Origin: Marinicauda salina
GTDB taxonomy: Bacteria > Pseudomonadota > Alphaproteobacteria > Caulobacterales > Maricaulaceae
Direction: 5' to 3'
Assembly: GCF_003122085.1 (NCBI RefSeq)
Contig: NZ_QEXV01000004.1
Span: 124,001 to 188,000 of the forward strand
Length of the DNA stretch: 64,000 nucleotides
The notes beneath the pieces are model-generated. The model searched no databases and was not told where the DNA came from. It was given only the letters and a program-made list of their open reading frames with translations. The position numbers and the translations under genes were made by a program. Shown here in pieces: positions 60,832 to 64,000 of the stretch. Within the stretch, counting starts at the first letter, position 1. Every line of letters begins with the position of its first letter.

Positions 60832-62703
60832 ATGAGACGCGACAAGCAGGAGTCCCAGGCCCAGTTCAACCGCCGCGCGTTCCTCGCCGGCGGGCTGGGC
60901 GCGGCCGGCTTCGCGGGCCTTGCGGGGCGCCTCTACACGCTGCAGATCCTCAACGAGGACCGCTACCGGCTTCTGTCGGAGAACAACCAGTTCAATTTCC
61001 GACTCCAGCCGCCGCGTCGCGGGCGGATCCTCGACCGGTTCGGCGAGCCGCTCGCGGAGAACCGGGACAGCTACCGCATCTTCCTGATCCCCGAGCAGGC
61101 CGGCGACCCGAGCGCGGCGCTGACCAAGCTGAGCCGGTTCGTGCCGCTGAGCGACGGGCGCATCGAGCGCGTGCTCCGCGACGTCGCCCGCTCGCCGGGA
61201 TTCCGGCCGGTCACCGTCGTCGAGGACCTCGACTGGGAGACCTTCGCGCTGGTCAATCTCAACCTGCCCGAGCTCTCCGGCGTGATGCCGGACGTGGGCG
61301 AGGTGAGGACCTATCCCTATCCGCAGGCCTTCGCCCACGTGACGGGCTATGTCCAGGCCGCGCCCGAAGAGGTCGCCGGCGACGACCCGCTGCTGCTGCA
61401 TCCCGGTTTCCGCATCGGCCGGGCCGGCGTCGAGGCGTCGATGGAGGACACGCTGCGCGGCTCGGCCGGTCAGCTCAAGGTCGAGGTCAACGCCCACGGC
61501 CGCGTGATCCGCGAGCTCCCCGAGCAGTCCGTGCCCGCCGTTCCGGGCGAGGATGTGAGCCTGTCGATCGACGCCGAGGCGCAGCGCTACGGCGTCGAGC
61601 GCCTGGGCCAGGAGAGCGCCGCGGCGGTCACGCTGGATCTGCAGACCGGCGAGATCCTTTCGCTCGTTTCGACCCCGAGCTTCGATCCCAACCAGTTCGT
61701 CCTGGGCATCTCGCAGGAGAATTTCCGCGAGCTCAACGAGCACGAATACCGGCCGCTCTTCAACAAGGCGACGACCGGGCTCTATTCGCCGGCCTCGACG
61801 GTGAAGGGCATGGTCGCCCTCGCCGCGCTCGAGGCCGGCGTCATCGACCCCCACGAGCAGGTCGTCTGCCGCGGGCGGACCCGGCTGGGCGACCGGATGT
61901 TCCACTGCTGGCGTCGCGAGGGGCACGGCGCCGTCGACATGCATGACGGCATCAAGACGTCCTGCGACATCTATTTCTACGAGGTCGCCGAACGCCTCGG
62001 CATCGAGCGGATGCGCGAGATGGCCGTGCGGATGGGATTCGGCCAGCTCTTCGATATCGGCATGGCGATCCCGTCGCGCGCCGAGGGGCTCTATCCGAGC
62101 CCGCAATGGAAGCGCGCCCGCCGCGGCCAGCCCTGGACGACGGGCGACACCTACAACACCGGCATCGGGCAGGGCTTCGTCCTGTCCTCGCCGCTGCAGC
62201 TGGCCGTGATGACGGGCCGGCTGGCGACAGGGCGGGCGATCGTGCCGACCCTGTCGCGCCGTCCCGAAGCGCCGGCCTTCCCGGAACTGGGCATCGCGCC
62301 CGATCATCATTCGATCGTCCACGACGCCCTGCGCGCCGTCGTCCACGAGCCGGGCGGCACGTCCTACTGGACGCTGCGCGGCGGGCTCGGGATCGAGGGC
62401 GTGGAGATGTGCGGCAAGACCGGCACCTCGCAGGTCTACTCGATCACGCCCGAGGAACGCGCCCGGGGCGTGCGCGACCAGGAGGACCTGCCCTGGCGGC
62501 TCCGGAATCACGGCCTGTTCATCGGCTATGCGCCCGCGGCCGATCCCCAGTACGCCGTCGCCCTGGTCGTCGAGCACGGCGGGGGCGGTTCGAGCGCGGC
62601 GGCGCGCCCGGCGCGCGACATCCTCAAGGACATCGTCGAACGCGATCCCGCCGGACGGATGGGCCCGATCGCGGCGCGCGCCGACGGCGCGGGGAGGGGC
62701 TAG
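60832..62703 (+). CDS. mrdA: Penicillin-binding protein 2
   Basis: Elongation-specific transpeptidase. The 623-residue protein has a membrane anchor (about 16-36), pedestal domain (PPRRGRILDRFGEPLAENRD) and transpeptidase domain. SxxK is at Ser322-Lys325 (SPASTVKG), SxD in KTSCDIYFYEV, and KTG in CGKTGTSQV. Four bases separate it from rodA, its glycosyltransferase partner. Length is typical. Confidence 0.97.
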   Translation: MRRDKQESQAQFNRRAFLAGGLGAAGFAGLAGRLYTLQILNEDRYRLLSENNQFNFRLQPPRRGRILDRFGEPLAENRDSYRIFLIPEQAGDPSAALTKLSRFVPLSDGRIERVLRDVARSPGFRPVTVVEDLDWETFALVNLNLPELSGVMPDVGEVRTYPYPQAFAHVTGYVQAAPEEVAGDDPLLLHPGFRIGRAGVEASMEDTLRGSAGQLKVEVNAHGRVIRELPEQSVPAVPGEDVSLSIDAEAQRYGVERLGQESAAAVTLDLQTGEILSLVSTPSFDPNQFVLGISQENFRELNEHEYRPLFNKATTGLYSPASTVKGMVALAALEAGVIDPHEQVVCRGRTRLGDRMFHCWRREGHGAVDMHDGIKTSCDIYFYEVAERLGIERMREMAVRMGFGQLFDIGMAIPSRAEGLYPSPQWKRARRGQPWTTGDTYNTGIGQGFVLSSPLQLAVMTGRLATGRAIVPTLSRRPEAPAFPELGIAPDHHSIVHDALRAVVHEPGGTSYWTLRGGLGIEGVEMCGKTGTSQVYSITPEERARGVRDQEDLPWRLRNHGLFIGYAPAADPQYAVALVVEHGGGGSSAAARPARDILKDIVERDPAGRMGPIAARADGAGRG

Positions 62704-62707
62704 ACCG

Positions 62708-63853
62708 ATGGCCGTCTTCGCCCAGACCGTCCCGCGCGATCTCCGCAGCAAGCTCTACGAGATCAACTGGGCCTTCGTGCTGCTGGTGCTGCTCGCCGGC
62801 GCCATCGGCGTGGGCATGCTCTACTCGGTGGCCGGCGGCGACTGGAGCCCGTGGGCGATCCGCCATGCCGGCCGCTTCGCCGGCGGCGTTCTGCTGATGA
62901 TGGTCGCGGCGATGTTCCCGCCGCGATTCTGGATCGGGCTGGCCTATCCCGCCTATCTCGGCGCGCTGATCCTGCTCGTCGGCGTCGAGCTGTTCGGCGT
63001 CACCGCGATGGGCGCGCAGCGCTGGCTCGAGTTCGGCCCGATCCGCATGCAGCCCTCGGAGATCATGAAGGTCGCGCTCGTGCTGGCGCTGGCGCGCTAC
63101 TACCACGACATCGAGCCGGAGCGCGTCTCCAGCCTCGGCGGGCTGCTCGTGCCGGCGGTGATGATCGGCGCGCCGGTGGCGCTGATCATGAAACAGCCCG
63201 ATCTCGGCACGGCGATGCTGGTGGGCGCGACCGGCGCGGCGATCGTGTTCATGGCGGGGCTGAGCTGGAAGGTGATCATCGGCGCGGGCGGACTGGCCTC
63301 CGTCGGCGCGCCGCTCTTTCTTCAGTACGGCCTGCAGGACTATCAGCGCGACCGCGTTCTGACCTTCCTCAACCCGGAGGCCGATCCGCTGGGGGCGGGC
63401 TACCAGATCCTGCAGTCGAAGATCGCCCTGGGCTCCGGCGGCCTGACCGGAAAGGGCTTCATGCAGGGCACGCAGGCCCATCTCAACTACCTGCCCGAGA
63501 AGCAGACCGACTTCATCTTCACCATGCTCGGCGAGGAGTTCGGCTTCGTCGGCGGGATCGGCGTGCTGGCGATCTATGCGCTGATCCTGGGCAACTGCAT
63601 CCTCATCGCGACCTCGTGCAAGTCGATCTTCCTGAGGCTGGTCACGATGGGCATCGCCACGACGATGGCGCTCTACGTCTTCATCAACACCGCCATGGTG
63701 ATGGGGTTGGCGCCGGTGGTCGGCGTGCCGCTGCCGATGATCTCCTATGGCGGCACGGTCATGATCACCGTCCTGTTCGGGCTCGGCCTGGTGCTGGGCG
63801 CGCACGTCCACCGCGGCGCCGAACCCCCGCAAGGCGCGGGGCTTTTCGGCTGA
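62708..63853 (+). CDS. rodA: Peptidoglycan glycosyltransferase RodA
   Basis: SEDS-family polymerase of lipid II acting with PBP2. The start is ATG 62708; 381 residues, ten helices. Signatures include RWLEFGPIRMQPSEIMKVAL, MKQPDLGTAMLV, GAGYQILQSKIALGSGG, NYLPEKQTDFIFTMLGEEFG and the C-terminal VGVPLPMISYGGTVMI. It ends the mre/mrd operon. Confidence 0.97.
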   Translation: MAVFAQTVPRDLRSKLYEINWAFVLLVLLAGAIGVGMLYSVAGGDWSPWAIRHAGRFAGGVLLMMVAAMFPPRFWIGLAYPAYLGALILLVGVELFGVTAMGAQRWLEFGPIRMQPSEIMKVALVLALARYYHDIEPERVSSLGGLLVPAVMIGAPVALIMKQPDLGTAMLVGATGAAIVFMAGLSWKVIIGAGGLASVGAPLFLQYGLQDYQRDRVLTFLNPEADPLGAGYQILQSKIALGSGGLTGKGFMQGTQAHLNYLPEKQTDFIFTMLGEEFGFVGGIGVLAIYALILGNCILIATSCKSIFLRLVTMGIATTMALYVFINTAMVMGLAPVVGVPLPMISYGGTVMITVLFGLGLVLGAHVHRGAEPPQGAGLFG

Positions 63854-63959
63854 GCGCGGCTTGACCCGCGTCGCCAGTTGACAGAATCTCCGCGGCCATC
63901 CGCCGCACGCGCGGCGAGGGGGAAAATGCGCCGGCGCGCCGGCAGCGGGGAGGTAAGCA

Positions 63960-64000
63960 ATGGCTTCGATGGGCGGACCGTCTGCGCACGGCACCTGGGG
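63960..64000 (+). CDS. Start of an unidentified gene, cut by the right edge
   Basis: An ATG at 63960 is preceded by a strong AGCGGGGAGGTAAGCA ribosome site and begins MASMGGPSAHGTW before the window ends. A TTGACA -35-like hexamer lies upstream at 63878-63883. Thirteen codons are too few to name a product. Confidence 0.55.
   Translation, partial: MASMGGPSAHGTW

Noticed and set aside
60439-62751. 770-codon minus-strand frame opposite mreD/mrdA
   Set aside because: Shadow of mrdA; no domain content, and the operon on the plus strand is complete.

Overview
The window is high-GC alphaproteobacterial chromosome, most likely from a stalked or budding marine lineage (Maricaulales/Caulobacterales/Hyphomonadaceae type). 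This is an inference from gene content: DivJ-like and PleC-like cell-cycle kinases, a free receiver protein, DUF2336, DUF1491, DUF5330 and DUF6456 proteins, cycHJKL-order cytochrome c maturation genes, an orphan gene-transfer-agent tail gene and TTAA-N7-TTAA CtrA-type sites. Genes are densely packed with many 1-4 bp stop/start overlaps. No rRNA, tRNA, CRISPR array or insertion sequence was recognised.

Layout. 1-0.6 kb: visibly AT-richer edge with the 3' end of a HEPN-like gene. 0.6-4 kb: a stand-alone DnaA domain-IV-like protein coupled to a DUF6456 protein, sufE, DUF5330 and a secreted protein. 4.1-9.2 kb: DivJ-like kinase, an exported protein, a BcsB-like membrane protein, DUF1491 and a small unknown. 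9.2-15.3 kb: prfC, mscS-type channel, a secreted beta-propeller plus CxxCH protein pair, DUF2336 and a PAN-like secreted protein. 15.3-18.7 kb: BacNav-type channel convergent with a bifunctional PBP1, then a YcgN-family protein. 18.7-21.4 kb: a palindromic repeat and a 5'-truncated GTA tail (gp15-like) gene without any other GTA gene. 21.4-26.3 kb: CbpA-like co-chaperone, PepSY/response regulator/kinase operon with a PhoP-box-like repeat, and an unknown 447-residue protein. 26.3-30.7 kb: DUF938 methyltransferase and ccmI-ccmE-ccmF-ccmH. 30.8-35.8 kb: hydrolase-OsmC fusion, then degP-response regulator-kinase behind GTAAT direct repeats.

35.8-38.4 kb is accessory: five copies of a roughly 140-180 bp interspersed palindromic repeat, a DUF559 nuclease-like gene and two tandem paralogous membrane proteins. 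38.4-43.6 kb: glnE and an operon of EF-hand protein, ECF sigma factor, probable anti-sigma factor and CnrX/CpxP-like periplasmic sensor. 43.6-47.7 kb: PleC-like kinase with an acidic tail, a receiver protein and a conserved unknown. 47.9-51.5 kb: serine hydrolase, dusA, TSUP transporter. 51.6-58.2 kb: hflK-hflC-DUF2065-Do protease, miaA, a divergent ketol-acid reductoisomerase and a VTT-domain membrane protein. 58.3-63.9 kb: the elongasome operon mreB-mreC-mreD-mrdA-rodA, and the first codons of another gene at the right edge.

Functional threads are envelope growth and quality control (PBP1, Mre/Rod/PBP2, two Do proteases, HflKC), envelope-stress or metal signalling (three two-component pairs and one ECF module) and cell-cycle signalling (DivJ-like, PleC-like, CtrA-type sites). 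I see no clear-cut new defence system. The most unusual stretches are the repeat/DUF559/paralog block, the truncated GTA gene, the EF-hand ECF operon and the HEPN fragment at the left edge.
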